Part shown: positions 34,870 to 47,607 of the stretch, piece after piece
Position numbering within the stretch: the stretch's first letter is position 1
Layout of the letters: each line of letters opens with the position of its first letter
The notes under the pieces: model-generated
Seen by the model: only the letters and a program-made list of their open reading frames with translations
The model's database searches: none
Told to the model about the DNA's origin: nothing
Source: Lunularia cruciata
Taxonomy: Eukaryota > Streptophyta > Marchantiopsida > Lunulariales > Lunulariaceae
Assembly (NCBI GenBank): GCA_948567375.1
Contig: OX419757.1
Coordinates: 75,213,836-75,277,835, forward strand
Direction: 5' to 3'
DNA length: 64,000 nucleotides
Position numbers and translations under genes: made by a program

Positions 34870-35321
34870 TGTCATGCCATTTGTAGTGTCACATCTAGAT
34901 TGCTTGGACACTAGAGTTGCAATGATAGTAGTTAGAGGTATTTCAATAGTCTCCCAAAGACTACTTTTTGACGGTCAAATTTTGTGTTTGGGGTATTGAC
35001 TTTGTGATGGGGCCCATCATCACTTTGCATTTTTCACACCGTCAAGTGTGCTATTAGCAAGACTATTAAGGTTCTAAATCTAGCTCAAGTCCAAAGGTAT
35101 ACTTTTGAACTGCAGCTCTAGAGAACTCACTTCTCTGATGTTGAGCCTTTGAGTTCTTGGCTATGGTGGATAGAGGCTGGCGAGTGTCACTTGGATTCTC
35201 TTAGCTAGAGTGGGTATGGCTTGAGTATAATCAATGCCAAATTGTTGGTAGTTTATAGAGTGATAGATCAAGTACTGATCTGAGTGGAGTTGATTTGAGC
35301 GTTGTCAACAATCTGATTACA
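34870..35321 (+). repeat. 5' LTR of element B, lacking its first ~107 bp
   Basis: It runs TGTCATGCCATTTGTAG to CTGATTACA and aligns to 51,575-52,014. The LTR head (TGTGGCAC..., 107 bp in the 3' LTR) is absent at this end but present as an extra copy at the other end. The boundary with element A is direct. Confidence 0.7.
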
Positions 35322-37055
35322 TCAAAGAAGTGAAGTTAGGAGGAAATGGGGTGTAGAAATTGTAAGTGTTGGTGGTGTTTCCAAGCTTAGTGGATTGTTG
35401 GTAGCTTGATCAAAGTTTAGTTTTTCCCTGGTGTGTAGTAGCTTGTTGCTTGATGCAAATTTGGCAATAAGGTAGACGGTGTGCAAAAGTGTTAGCCAAT
35501 TTTTGAGCAAAGAAAAAGAAAATTTTGAGCAATGGTTGTGATTTTGAGCTTAGAAAGTGAAGACATGACCAAATTGTTGTGAGTTGGGCTCAGAAAGTGA
35601 AATTGAAGGTGGAATTGAGAACCTACCCCTATGATTTTGTGATTTAGAGAAATTCATTTTTTCAATTTGTCTTGAGTGAAGAGTTAGCAAAGGATTTGGC
35701 GGTCAACCAACTTTAGGGTTTATGTTAGATTTTGCTAGAGTTTATACCAAATTTTGGCCAGATTTGGAGGAGTTTTGCTGGTTGACCAGATTTAGAGGAG
35801 TTTTACAAGTTTGGAGGAGTTTCGTAGATTTGGAGGAGTTTTTCTCAAATTTGGAGAGGGTTTGAAGTGGCAAAAGGAAAGGCCTCATTTGGCTAAATTT
35901 GATAGTTAAGAGGCTTTGAGGCATAGGGTTGTGGGCTATGAGAGGCTACAAAGGCCAACAAGCCAGCTTGTTGGCGTGAGGGTAGCAAGTTTAGATTAGA
36001 TCTTTGGTCAATGTTTGGCAAAATTTGCCCATCTTGCTAGATTGTGTGCAATAGTGTTTGACCCTTAGATCTCTTGTTCCTAGACTGGTGCCCTAGCCAA
36101 TTGATCCACCCTCACTTGTTGTCCTAGTGATTGTGCCATTGCTATGTATACACATGTAGCTTTGGCTAGGAGAGGCAATTTGATCCCATTCTTGGTGATC
36201 TTGGTAGCTTAGGACATATATATGAACTTCTCTTATGTCAAATGCCAAATGGTTGTAGAGTTAGTCTCGTGTTGCTTTATAAGATGAAGGGTTTTTTGTT
36301 TAGATTTCTTGTGATTGGACCCCCTCCATTCTTTGCTTCCTATTTGTGCACCATATTGTGTGAGGTGCCCTAAATTTAGAGAGTTGGTGCTTTGGTGTGC
36401 TCTCGGTAGTGAGACTAGAGTGATGACCATTCAGACTTCCTTTGTTTCTTTCTAATGAAGCAGAAAGTGATGACTTGTAGACTGTGAGAGTGCATGTTGT
36501 GATGGTAGGTTGCAAGTTGCCTTGTCCCCTAGTGTAGTTATCTCAAATAGAGTTACATTAGTGGGTGGTGTTTTGTGGGTTTTGGCACTTGGTGGTACTC
36601 AATTGGTGTTGGCACTTGGTGGAGCACAAACAATTGCGGTTTGCAGTTACATTTGGTGGTTCCGGTTTGGGATTGCAGTTATGGTTATTTTGTCACAACG
36701 TAGTTCTTTGGGGATTCTAGAGGAGTTAGACCTATAGTACGCAATGGGTTTACTTGGAGTAGCGTTGATATCAAGTTATATCTTAGGTCCCAATGAAGGA
36801 AGAGATTGACCTTGAGTTGGAGTTCAACACATGAGTTGATTCAATTGAGAGTGCACTTGGCGTGTCCACATCGTTGTTGTGGATATGGACAAGATTTATG
36901 GAGTCTCCAAAGGCCCTAGGCGTTACTCTGGTATAGTGGATACAATTGAGTTGGATGACTTCATCCAAGAGTTTGATAGTTGGTGAGATCTGTAGTAGAT
37001 GTGGAACTTGACTTTGTTTACACCCTTCATGGCATGGAAGGGGTTGTTTTAGCAT
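35322..37055 (+). other. Leader region of element B
   Basis: Sequence between the 5' LTR and gag. No canonical TGG primer-binding site follows the LTR. The stretch 35,700-35,870 has a loose repeat of TTTGGAGGAGTTTT. No gene is recognised. Confidence 0.4.
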
Positions 37056-38036
37056 TTGGAGGGTCCACCAATGGATGACTATCATGAGTTCATGAGAGCT
37101 CATTTGGAGGAGATGGAGTTATGGAGAAAACATTGGTCTCCAAACTATGTCTCTATCACTTCAAACTTGGTTGCCAAGAGTAGATTGGCTGGACCCATGA
37201 GTTCTAGCTTAAGAAGTGTTGGTGGAGCTAATGGAGGTGCACTAGCTGGAGATAGTGTTACCACAAGTGAAGGTACTGCTGCAAGAGGTGGTGTGGTATT
37301 GAGGTTTAACCCCATGGCGGAGTTCTTCCAATGTTTGAGGCAGAACTACCAGGGAGTGTGGACTGACAAGCTAAGGAGCTTGCAAGAGTTCCACCGGAAT
37401 GCTAGAGAAGGCCTATGCAAGGCATATACTTGCATGAGATGGCTGATCATTTTCACTCAAAGAGTTACTAAGGCTCAAGCAATCCAATTTTGGTATGGGA
37501 TACTAGATAGGGAGTTGCAACGTAGAGTTTGTGATGCTACATTGTTACCGGCTACTTTGCCTACTTTGGCAGTGGTCTTTGGTTTGGCTGAGTGTATTGA
37601 GCTCAAAATGGTGGAGGAGAGGATGGTGACATCTAGATTTGGTAGGGAGACCTCATCCACAACTATTACTCTTTCTAGAGTGCAATAGAGTGTACCACAC
37701 CTAGTTGGTTTTTGAGGACAAGGTGTACAACCCAGATCCTATGAAGCAAGTAGAGGGCCTAGTGGAGCTAGACCCTTACCTTCATTTTTGGGTTAGTAGC
37801 AACCAGTGAATGGTGGTGTTGCTTGTTGGACTTGTGGTGGACCTCACCATAGGAGAGAGTGTACTCAAGGCAGTGGACTTGATACCTTTGGTGCATCACA
37901 ACCAACACAAAGGCAGTGTGAGCATTGCCATAGATTTGGTCACACTAGTGACCAGTGCTTTGACCTACACCCGAAGTTACGAAGTGGTAGGACTACTATA
38001 GCAAGTAGTAGAGGAGCTTCAGTTCATAGAAGATGA
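37056..38036 (+). pseudogene. Element B gag with two zinc knuckles
   Basis: The open stretch 37,056-37,688 encodes a retrotransposon Gag (FNPMAEFFQCLRQNYQGVWT, AIQFWYGILDRELQRRV). After a stop it continues with a variant knuckle CWTCGGPHHRREC (about 37,824) and a canonical C-x2-C-x4-H-x4-C knuckle CEHCHRFGHTSDQC (about 37,917). Gag packages element RNA into virus-like particles. Broken by stops. Confidence 0.75.
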
Positions 38037-38129
38037 GGTGGTAGAGGTGGTGGTAGAGGATATACACCTTGTAGAGGTGCGGTACTTGCCCTTACTTTGG
38101 ATACAACTATGGATATTTAGATTGAGCAA

Positions 38130-39767
38130 TTGGAGCAAAGATTGGCTAGTATAGCTATTGCTCAGAGGAGATTAGATTCAGGTGCGGAGGCTTCCATCTC
38201 ATATGCTGGTGATGGAGATGCTTTGGACTTTATGTGCGGAGCAGCACAGGTGGATGCATATGCAGTTGTGACTCGGAATGCATTACATGCTCTAGAGCCT
38301 AGAGGAGTATCAATGGAGTTGGATCCACAAAGAGGAGAGGTTGGGAGACAAGTCAGACTTCCCTAGTCTTTTATGCTATCCAAGGCATTGCATACAACAT
38401 CCATGGCTCCTAGATGTCCATGTGAAGGTATGGTAGGTGGTGATGGAGTGCATGATAGACTACTTGCTAGTCAACCACCTACTACTACATAGATTGAGTC
38501 TTGCATGATGTTGGGGAGGGCTCAATTGACTATGCAGTGCTCTTTGTTCTCAGCCAATGATATGTTTACATTGGGAGTTGACCCAATCCCAATGTTTTGG
38601 TTGGCTATTATGCTTTGTGAGAGCAGGGATGACACAGTTCCTACTAGTAGAGCAGAGGTCTAGTGAGAGATGGGTATGTCGCCTACCAATACACTTTAGT
38701 AGTGGTAGTCTTGGCTCACTACAGTCCAAGACCATAGTAGCTTTAGTTTTAGCTTTCAGTGGCACAATTCCTTGGCTTAGTGAGTTATTGGAGGGGAACG
38801 CCCATGCAAAGGATACTCTAGTACCAGAGGAGATCACTTGGATTTGGAGTACGAGTGGGATTGTTCTATCCACCTTGGATGTTCCATTGTGGAGTTCAAA
38901 GGAGGCATTGTAGTAGCATGCAAATCGGTTGGTGCAATAGGTTTGGAGTGAAGCCTTGGTACCATCAAGAGAAGAGTGTGAGGATGAGCCTCCAGAGTCA
39001 ATTACTTTGACACCTTTGGATACCAAACTCATTGCTTGGTAGTATCCAATAGGGGAGAAATGTCTATTGGAGTTCTTTAGTGGGATTAGCACCAAACTAG
39101 CTATCATATTAAAAGCATGTATACAAGTACATAGGTACTTGTATGTGGAGAGAGATGAGACAGCTAGGCGAGTCTCTATACATCATGTGGCACACTTGAC
39201 TTATCGGTATTCTGAGTTATTACCAATGTCAATAGCCATGGATTACTAGAAGGTCTTACCAACAGACATTTCCATATTGGGGGTGCATGATCTAGAGCAA
39301 CATGGGCCTGTTCATTTGGTGATTTTGGGATGGCCATGTTAGGGACATACACGTATTGGCTAAGGTTTGGTTCTTTAGGATCCTCATTCTGGTGTGTTTT
39401 GGAAATGTTATGGATACTATGACATCTCCAAGTTCATCAATCTATTTCTCTTGCTTACTTGTTGGAGAATGTTCCTTTGATGGGTGATTCTTGCACCAAA
39501 GTGGTGGCAAGTACACATCAGGTCCATTCTTGGATGAGACCTGCTATATTGTTAGATGCAACTGAGTAGGATCATGGGCTCATTGTCTTTGTTTTTGGTG
39601 GAAAAACTCTTACCTAGAGAGGTTTTACACCATGCTTATGATGGGATTCAACAACTTAATCACATCCTTGTTGATGACATCTTGGATGTTGGGCATTAGT
39701 CGCAGACAATGGTAGTGGATGAAAGGTCACCTATGGCAATGATGAACCTAGTTGGACAGCCTAAAGC
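38130..39767 (+). pseudogene. Element B gag-pol linker (protease region), left part
   Basis: Degenerate frames matching, in opposite orientation, element A at 59.5-60.9 kb. The A copy still reads a protease-like VLLDFGAQPF (D-[S/T]-G-A changed to DFGA) at about 60.85 kb. In B no clear protease active site is left. It ends exactly where element C begins. Confidence 0.5.
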
Positions 39768-40458
39768 TGTGAGTCGGCCTATCTCTCACTCAAGATAAAC
39801 CTCTAATGGTTATTATGGAAGCGCACCATGGACTAAGAAGGCAAAGAACCCCAACTCCATCATACTCCTCCAAGGCTAACACTCCAAGACTCAAGACATT
39901 GCTCACTAGAGAACTCAATGAGAGAGAGATAGTTGCAAATGAAAGGATGATGAGTACCTCCTCACCCCTTGCTTATATACTTGTGAAATAGTTAGGCACC
40001 AAAGTTACTAATTATTGGAGTAACTCAAGTTACTAGGCTAAAAGTCAAGTCAAGTCAAAAAGTAGAAAGGAATATCCATCCACATGGGCATATTCCACTG
40101 AGCATGTGATCTTATCCTGACCCAACCACTAAGTCAAGGATTCCTTCACATGGGCTATCATTGGACTATAGAAGAATCCAAAACAAAAAGGCTTGTGGGC
40201 CCAAGAGTTCTCAATTCTTTCTTCAAAGCCAAACACTTAGGAATAATACCAAGTTAACACACTAGAATCCAAAATAGTGGTGCTTATCTTTTCCACTTCC
40301 TCTAAAGTAAGTTCCTCCTATCTTAGCTATGACTAACTTTAGCTAATCATGACTAATATAGAACAATCCTTTATCTCTTTATAAATTATATCTCTCAAGT
40401 ACTTGTAATACCAAGCAAAATATCACAATACCACACACATGCACAAATGGGTGTTACA
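39768..40458 (-). repeat. 3' LTR of element C
   Basis: On the minus strand it starts TGTAACACCCATTTGTGCAT, a start common in plant gypsy LTRs, and ends CTCACA. The polypurine tract GTCCGGGGGTAAA abuts it at 40,459-40,471. 691 bp; paired with 46,918-47,607. Confidence 0.9.
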
Positions 40459-40499
40459 TTTACCCCCGGACTAAGTTTTCACTTTGTCCTTAAAGTGAA

Positions 40500-41640
40500 T
40501 GTCTCTCCATCTTCTATGATACATCTCCAACTTATCATGGTTAATTCTATTAAAGTGTCTTCCTCCTAACTCCTTGAGATCATAGGTGTAATTGCCCCAC
40601 ACCTTCTCCACTATGAAAGGTCCAAAGTACTTAGGCAAAAACTTCTTTTGTACTCTCTTGAATCAAATAACATTACCCAATCACCTTCTTTGAAAGAGTC
40701 CACCTTTTGCTTGCCTTGCCTCTTTTCATAACTCTCCTTTTGTTTCCTTGGGGCTTGCTCCACTCACCCGTAGCAATTGTTCTTGCCTCTTCTAACTCCA
40801 TGAGTTGTTTGCTCCTTGACTTCATTGCATCACCTCCTTGTTCTTTCTTCAATCTCCTATGAATGCTTTGGAAGGTACAAAGATCAAAGTGAAGAGGTAG
40901 GGTAGACTCAATACCATATACCAATTGAAATGGAGAATATCCGGTGGAAGTCTTCATGGTTATCCTATACTCCCACAAAACCGCATGAATCTTCTTGTCT
41001 CATTGTCCCAATGATGTTTAGCCCCCTCCATTTCTGCATCTTTGGCCAACATCATGCACAAAGTCTGATTGGTTCTCTTTGCAAAGCCATTGGAATTTGG
41101 CTTATAGGATGTAGTTACTCTATGTGTGATAGAGAAATGTCTTATCATGGCTATAGTGATGCTTCTTGTAAAATCTCCTCCTCTTACAAAAACCAACTCC
41201 AAAGGGCATCCAAACCTAGTGATAATGCATTCATAAAGAAATCTACTAACTTTATCTTCATTCTTGTCACTCAATTGTCTAGCTTCAACCCACTTGGTAA
41301 GGTAATTGGTAACTACCACAATGTACCAATTATTCCTTGGAGTTCTATTGAGAGGACCTACAAAATCAATTCCCTACTTCTCAAAAGGTCATTGCAATGG
41401 AATTGATCTAAGTGGTGGAGTGGAAGTAGACTTTCTAGCAAAAGCTTGACAAACATGACAAGTTTTGCAATAATCATGACAATCCTTGAAAATCCTCTCC
41501 AATGGTAACATGCATCTAGAATCTTGAAAGCAATCACCTTTCATGCAAAGTGCCCTCCACACACTAAACCTTCATAAAACTCCTTTATAAGTAGGATAGA
41601 CTCTTCCTTACTCACTACTCTCTGAAGTAGACCATCTACT
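40500..41640 (-). pseudogene. Element C integrase
   Basis: Minus-strand frames 41,319-40,960 and 40,978-40,673 give the core (VTNYLTKWVEAR, FVRGGDFTRS, NGFAKRTNQTL) and C-terminal part (STGYSPFQLVYGIESTLP), then FLPKYFGPFIVEKV. Relatives have TDYLTKW, SDRGxxF and NGQAERTNQTL. Thus all three catalytic residues are changed (D to N, D to V, E to K), and the enzyme cannot work. Nothing like a chromodomain follows. Confidence 0.8.
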
Positions 41641-41699
41641 CCTTGGTGAAAAAGAATATCTCCACCATTATATAAGGTCTTGATCTTGCTGCAAGGGCC

Positions 41700-42140
41700 T
41701 TCAACTCTCTAGCATGCACCTGGATAGTTACCTCTTGTCACAAAATCCACAATCTCCTTGTACTCCTTTGGAACCTCTTGAGTGATTGAGATTGTCATGA
41801 GCTCCTCATCCGAGAAGGAATCATCCCATTGGTTCATCTCCATCATGATCATAGGCTCTAGATAACAAATCAGCATTTTAGATAACAAATCAGCATTTGC
41901 ATGTTTCTTTCTTGGCCTATACTCAATTGTGTAGTCATACTTAGACAAGAGTATCATCCACCTTGCTAATCTCCCTTCAACATTAGGCTTGTTGAAGATG
42001 TACTTCAAGGCCTTGTAATCTGTGACAATGGTGGCTTTCCCTCCAATCAAATAGTGTCTAAACTTCTTGAGACCAAAGATCACTGCCAACCCTTCTCTCT
42101 CCATGACAAAGTAATTCTTTTTTGTTGAAACCATTTGCCT
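41700..42140 (-). pseudogene. Element C RNase H
   Basis: The open frame 42,134-41,709 reads KNYFVMEREGLAVIFGLKKF, RHYLIGGKATIVTDYKALKY and ADLLSKM, the standard gypsy RNase H region (TDHKAL has become TDYKAL). A perfect 20-bp tandem duplication at 41,859-41,898 shifts the frame at its C-terminal end. Confidence 0.8.
41859..41898. repeat. Perfect 20-bp tandem duplication in element C
   Basis: TAGATAACAAATCAGCATTT occurs twice without a gap. It lies in coding sequence after RNase H and duplicates the residues KMLICYL out of frame. Confidence 0.9.
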
Positions 42141-42399
42141 ATTATTATTAAGTATTGGATGATCATGCCAATCTTGGTCTCATTGACTAAGAGTGAATCA
42201 TATAGCTACATTAAAAGCATCAGTGTAGAGGATGAAAGGCTTACTCCAATCAGGTTTAGCAAGAATTGGAGCTACAACAAGGGATTGCTTGAGCTCCTCA
42301 AAAGCTTTGAGAGCCTCCTTGTCCTCCAAAATCACCATTTAATCTACACCCTTCTTCATGTAGATGGTCAATGCATAAGTCTTGTTGAAAAATGAGAAG

Positions 42400-43870
42400 A
42401 TGAACCTCTTATAGTATGCAACCATCTCCAAGAATTGGTGTAACTTTGTCAAGCTTGAAGGGAATGGAAGGTCTTAGATTTTCCTCACCTTCTCAAGATC
42501 AACTGCTATTCCATTAGTGGAGATGATGTGCCCCAAAAATAGACCTTCTTCACATCCAAAAATGCACTTCTCTGGGTTGAGTGATGCATTTGCCTCATCC
42601 AAGCGTTGCAAGACCTTGATAAGGTGCTCAAAGTGCTTCTCCTTGCTCCTATAGACACAAAAGTCATCAATGAAGTCTCTCACAAATTTTCCAATGAAAG
42701 GTTCAAATACCTTGTTCATGAACCACTGGAATGTGGCTGGAGCATTGCAAAGCCCAAAATGCATGACCTTGAAAGCGTAAGTTCCCCAAGGTGTGGTGAA
42801 CTTGGTGAGTTGTTGATGCTCTATTGCAATCTTGATTTGGTTATATCCACTATAACCATCTCCAAAATTTTACCTCTCATGACCTACAACCTCCTCTAAG
42901 ATCTCATCAATGAATGGTAATAGGTAGTATTCCTTCTTGGTAGCAACATTGAGCTTCTTGTAATCCACACATACTTGAAGCTTGCCATTATTTTTTTTCA
43001 CAATGACAATAGAAGACACCCATTCTGAATTCTCCATCTCAAAGATAAATCCGGCCTCCTTGAGCTTATCAATCTCCTCCTTCACAACCAAAGATATTGG
43101 TGGGCTAATGCGGTGTTGCTTTTGCCAGATTGGTCTTGCGTGTGACTCTACCTCTATCTTGTGCTCCTCCAAGGTGGCTTCCTTCAAATCCTTGGAACTA
43201 AAAGCAAACACATGGATGAATTTGCAGAAAGTCTTCTCAAATTTCACCTTCTCCTCCTTGGTAGCATTTGGGCCATACTTGAGGGTAGCTAACTGTCTAT
43301 TTACCTCCTCAAGTGTCAATGGTGATTTATCTGGGTCCTTCAAAACCTTTGGCTTAGGTGCAAAATCCATAGCACACAAGGGATACACATCTGAATCCAA
43401 TTTAGATTCATCTTCCTTTGTGGAAGTCTCCTCTTCTATGCTTTTGTCCACACCCAAAGCTCCTTCTTCAGAATCTGCTTCCCAATAATCAGAAGATGGT
43501 GTATCTGAATGTGAAGTGTTGGTGGTGTTTGTCATAGGAACTATGACTCTATGGTTTGATGGCCCAATCCTCAAGTACCCTTTGTGCCATCTATCCATTG
43601 TACATGTTACTTTCAACCATGGCTTCCCAAGAAGTAAGTCATAGTTTGAATACTTCAAGACTTGGAAAGTCATAAGATTTTGAACTCCCATAACTGAAAC
43701 TATCATCTTATCCATCACTCCTATTGGTCTAACTTGTTGCTTGTTTGCCATGCTCACCACAAATTTTGAAGGTCTCAAGGGTATCATACCCAACTTCTTC
43801 ATCAACCTTTTTTGACATGGCATTCACTGCTTATCCTCCATCAACAAGTGCATCCTTGATATTATGACCA
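42400..43870 (-). pseudogene. Element C protease and reverse transcriptase
   Basis: The protease site reads ALVDGG at about 43,850, preceded by decay, followed by SNYDLLLGKPWLKV. RT follows: GFIFEMENSEWVSSIVIVKK, VCVDYKKLN, then after stops MHFGLCNAPATFQWFMN, the catalytic FIDDFCVY (about 42,660) and LGHIISTNGI. The order and motifs are those of non-chromovirus-like plant gypsy RT. Stops between the frames abolish function. Confidence 0.85.
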
Positions 43871-43911
43871 CTCACTCTCACATTAATCTTGGAGGCATAT
43901 TCATAAGCCTC

Positions 43912-45349
43912 CTATGGTGCTGGCTTGGCATCCACCACCCCCATTGATACTAGAGCTTTTGCCTTCTTCTTCCTCTTGCTCCTTGTAGGACTCAAACCAC
44001 CTCTAAGCTCCTTTCTCAAGGTAGGGTTCAAAGCAATCAATTGGCCCATTGTGATCTTAGCCTTGTGACTACCAACATCCTCCAACACATTGTAGTTCCA
44101 TTGTTGCTTTGAAATCAAGAAATCCTCCATCCCCAACTTCTTCCTTGGAGTCTTTGTTGTTGATGGTGTTGAGGTGCAAGTGCTCCTAGTAGACATAGGA
44201 GTATCCTTGCTTGGAGTAAATCTTTGAGAAGAGTGAACATCCTCTGCAAAACAAGTTCTCTTATTCTCTTGTGCCTAAAGCTCCAAATTAAGACCCTTGG
44301 AGTTTGAGCACTTTCCCTTCTCATACTTACTCTCAACCACATATATGGATGCTATCCACTTACCTTTTTTTGGATTAGGAGCCACTTGGGTTTGACTACC
44401 TCCTTCTTTCCCTCTAGTGGCTCTCTCATAATCCCTTCCTCCATGGTAAGTGGAATTTGGGCAATTCCTTTGGATGTGACCTCTTCCTCCACAACCAAAA
44501 CAATTTCTCTCACTAAAATTGTTGGTTGGTTGGTTGGACTCCTCTATGTGGATAAGTTCCATAACTCTTAGGCCTTCTTCCCACATTTTGATCCACCTCT
44601 CTCTTCTCCCATAGTTGCACCACATTGATCTTGAGATCTGCAAGTTGTTCTATGATTCGTTGAAGTGGATCCTTTGGTGGAGGTGCAAGAACTAGAGAAA
44701 ATACCACCTATGGTGAAACCTTTGCCACCAAAGTATTAGAAATTCCACCATACTTGTAACCTTGAGGAGGATGCCTAACTTCCTTCACCACCAAATCACT
44801 CTCACCCCCTTCCAAACTCTCCTCCATACAAATTGCAATCTTGATAGCTTCAACCTTGGAAGAAGGTTTCTCATATCTCACCTTGCTTCTAATTGGTGGT
44901 CTCAATCCTCCCACAAAATTCTTGGTGAGCATTGCCCTTATGCCAATCATAGTAGTCTCCATATCATCCCCACCTTTCCTCAACATTATGCAAAATCTGG
45001 ACTCTAACTTTTCCACTCTTTCCACATAGACTTTCACTTTCTCTTCGTTTCTTTGTTTGAGAAAGATAACTTCACTCATCAATCTCTCATAACTCTCATA
45101 TGGAAGAAAGTTTTCAATGAATGCTGAGGTCAAACTCTCCCAAGACTCTTCTTCTCCATCTCTCTTCTCTCTCTTTTGGTATTCTGACTCATACCATGTA
45201 AGTGTTGCATCCTCAAAGAAATTTGGTAATAATGAGGCCCACTTATTCTTCCTCCTCTCATTTTTTTCTATGTAAGCTCTCTTGAAGTCTCTCACAAAGG
45301 CCTCCACATCTTTTCTATCCTTGCCAAAGAAAACCAGAAGTTTCCACAT
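43912..45349 (-). pseudogene. Element C gag with zinc knuckle
   Basis: 45,349-44,708 is an open Gag domain of 213 residues (FFEDATLTWYESEY, SWESLTSAFIENFLP, VYVERVEKLESRF), typical retrotrans_gag. It is followed in another frame by the CCHC knuckle CFGCGGRGHIQRNC (about 44,500). The 1.6 kb between here and the 5' LTR holds the leader, where no canonical primer-binding site could be recognised. Confidence 0.8.
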
Positions 45350-46917
45350 CTTAACCCCTCACTATCTTTCTTTTCTCTCAAATATTTTTTTTCTCTTTTC
45401 TTTCTCTCACTCTATAACTAATAGAGTATGTACATGACTAACACCATTTGAGAATAATTCACCCTAGGAAACACAAAAGGTTCAGGTTACTCCAAGATTT
45501 CTATAGCAACATCAAATCCTAGAGTGCATATTAATTAAACTCTCATGGATAGTTTATCCATAAATTAAAAGATTATCTCCATCACTAATCTTGGGAACTA
45601 ACTAATGAAGATGAAAGTATTTCTGTAACTATACTAAGACTCTCTCCAAGATCCTTTACCAAAGTCTCCAAAAGTGCTTTTACTCCACTATACTCATGTC
45701 CTTTTGGAAGTCCTTCCACTCCACAAACCTCACACAACTCCTTGGTCTTAGATCTTCTCCCTCCCAATCTTGGTGCAGAAGGTCCAACATGCAAACCCAA
45801 ATCAAGTAATCCTCTCCTTTCTCTCAATCTCCTGCTCTCAAAGGTCAATGGACATGAACTTGCCTTATGTCCCTTCTCTCCACATAGAAAGCACTTAGAC
45901 TCACTTTTTCCTCCAAGTGGAGTAGGTTTTTGGATCCTCTCAACACTCTCTTCAAATTATATTCTAAACTCTCTTCTCCTCAAATCCACCCCTACAATCA
46001 CCTCAAACCCTTGGGGAACCTTGCATAGCCTCAATTTATACTCTTGGTAACCCTTCATATTCCCAAGATGAGTCTAAACCCTCAAACATGCTTTTTGTTG
46101 CCCTCACATTCCACATGCATAAAGTCTAAATTGTGCAAAATTGACCCTTCCTCACAATGTTATCGAATCTTGCATCTGGTATCTCACAGTCCTCTGAACT
46201 TTTTTTCACTTGATAACAACTCTAGGAAATTCCTCCTTGCAAAATTTTAGATCTTTTCATCAAGCCATTTGGCCTAGGCATCTTTCTATTCACCACACAT
46301 ATTTCAGATTTGCTTTGAAAACCACTCCCTTCACTTAAAAAAATTTTAACTCTTTAATTAAGAATGATCTATGTCTAATTTATGTGTCAATATGTGAGAT
46401 AAAATGCACTAAATTTTCTTGGAAAATTTTACCACAATCCACTAAAAATTGAAGAAATAATAGACTTTGTAAAATTTTCCAGAGAGCATGCATTTGCGGG
46501 AGCAGTTCACCTTATCAACTTTCAAAAATTGTAACCCAGTGCACATAGCAGCTCTCACAATAATTTTAGGTGTGCTAACTGAAGGATAACCCAAAATATC
46601 ATATGTAGAAATTTCAAATCTTAATTCCAAACTTGAGATTTTGCCCAAAATCACATTAATCCACCACAATATGCAATCCACCTCACACAATCTCTCCAAA
46701 TCCTCTCAAGTGTACAAGATGTACAAAATCACCTCAAAGATATCATAATAAATGACAAGGCATACAAATGGATCCAAATTCTCTAATATAAGTTCAACTC
46801 TCTCTTCCCTTAAAGTTCTCTCCAAGTGAGCTCTCATAGCCTCCTTCTATCTAATATAGAATTATACACGGAACATTATCTTGCCTTCTAGAGAAGTCAC
46901 AACAACAGAACTAAAAA

Positions 46918-47607
46918 TGTGAGCCAGCCTGTCTTTCATTTAGGATGAACCTCTAATGACTATTATAGTAGCACACCATGAACTAAGAAGGCAAGGAACC
47001 CAAACTCAATCATACTCTTCCAAGGCTAACACTCCAAGACTCAAGAAATTGCTCACTAGAGACCTCAATGAGAGAGAGATAGTTGCAAATGAAAGGATAA
47101 TGAGTACCTACTCACCCCTTTTTTATATACTTGTGAAATAGTTAGGCACCAAAGTTACTAATTACTGGAGTAACTCAAGTTACTAGGCTAAAAGCCAAAT
47201 ACAATCAATAAGTAGAAATGCATATCCATCCACATGGGCATATTCCACTAAGCATATGATCTTATCCTGACCCAACCACTAAGTCAAAGATTCCTTCACA
47301 TGGGCCATCCTTGGACTATAGAAGAATCCAAAACAAAAAGGCTTGTGGGCCAAGAGTTCTCAATTCTTTCTTCAAAGCCAAACACTTGAGAATAATACCA
47401 AATCAACAGACTAGAATCCAAAATAGTGGTGCTTATCTTTTCCACTTCCTCTAAAGTAAGTTTCTCCTATCTTAGCTATGACTAAATTTAGCTAAAAATG
47501 ACTTATATAGAACCATCCTTTATCTCTATATAAATAATATCTCTCAAATACCTGTAATACTAAGCTAAATATCACAATACCACACACATGCACAAATGGG
47601 TGTTATA
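46918..47607 (-). repeat. 5' LTR of element C
   Basis: 690 bp, same ends as the 3' LTR except that TGTAACA reads TATAACA at its start (C to T on +). It matches 39,768-40,458 with about 9 % differences, mostly transitions. Confidence 0.9.

Larger units (their letters stand above)
39768..47607 (-). mobile_element. Element C: Ty3/gypsy LTR retrotransposon inserted into element B
   Basis: 7,840 bp with 690-bp LTRs at both ends, differing at roughly 60 positions (about 9 % by eye). Coding order on the minus strand is gag, protease, RT, RNase H, integrase. The flanks carry a decayed short target duplication (AAAGC at 39,763-39,767; AGAGC at 47,607-47,611, overlapping the LTR's last base). Element A (59.4-59.5 kb, reverse strand) shows the uninterrupted site: GTTGG...GAGCCACTTTTCCTAC corresponds to GTTGG...AAAGC joined to TGCATTTCCCAC. 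No chromodomain was found after the integrase. It is inactive. Confidence 0.9.

Noticed and set aside
38177..38205. LDSGAEAS in element B as a protease active site
   Set aside because: It lies just after the zinc knuckles in a context without the flanking protease motifs. The homologous position in element A with protease-like context is elsewhere (about 60.85 kb).
42982..43488. 168-residue + strand frame
   Set aside because: Antisense to element C protease/RT, which has recognisable motifs.
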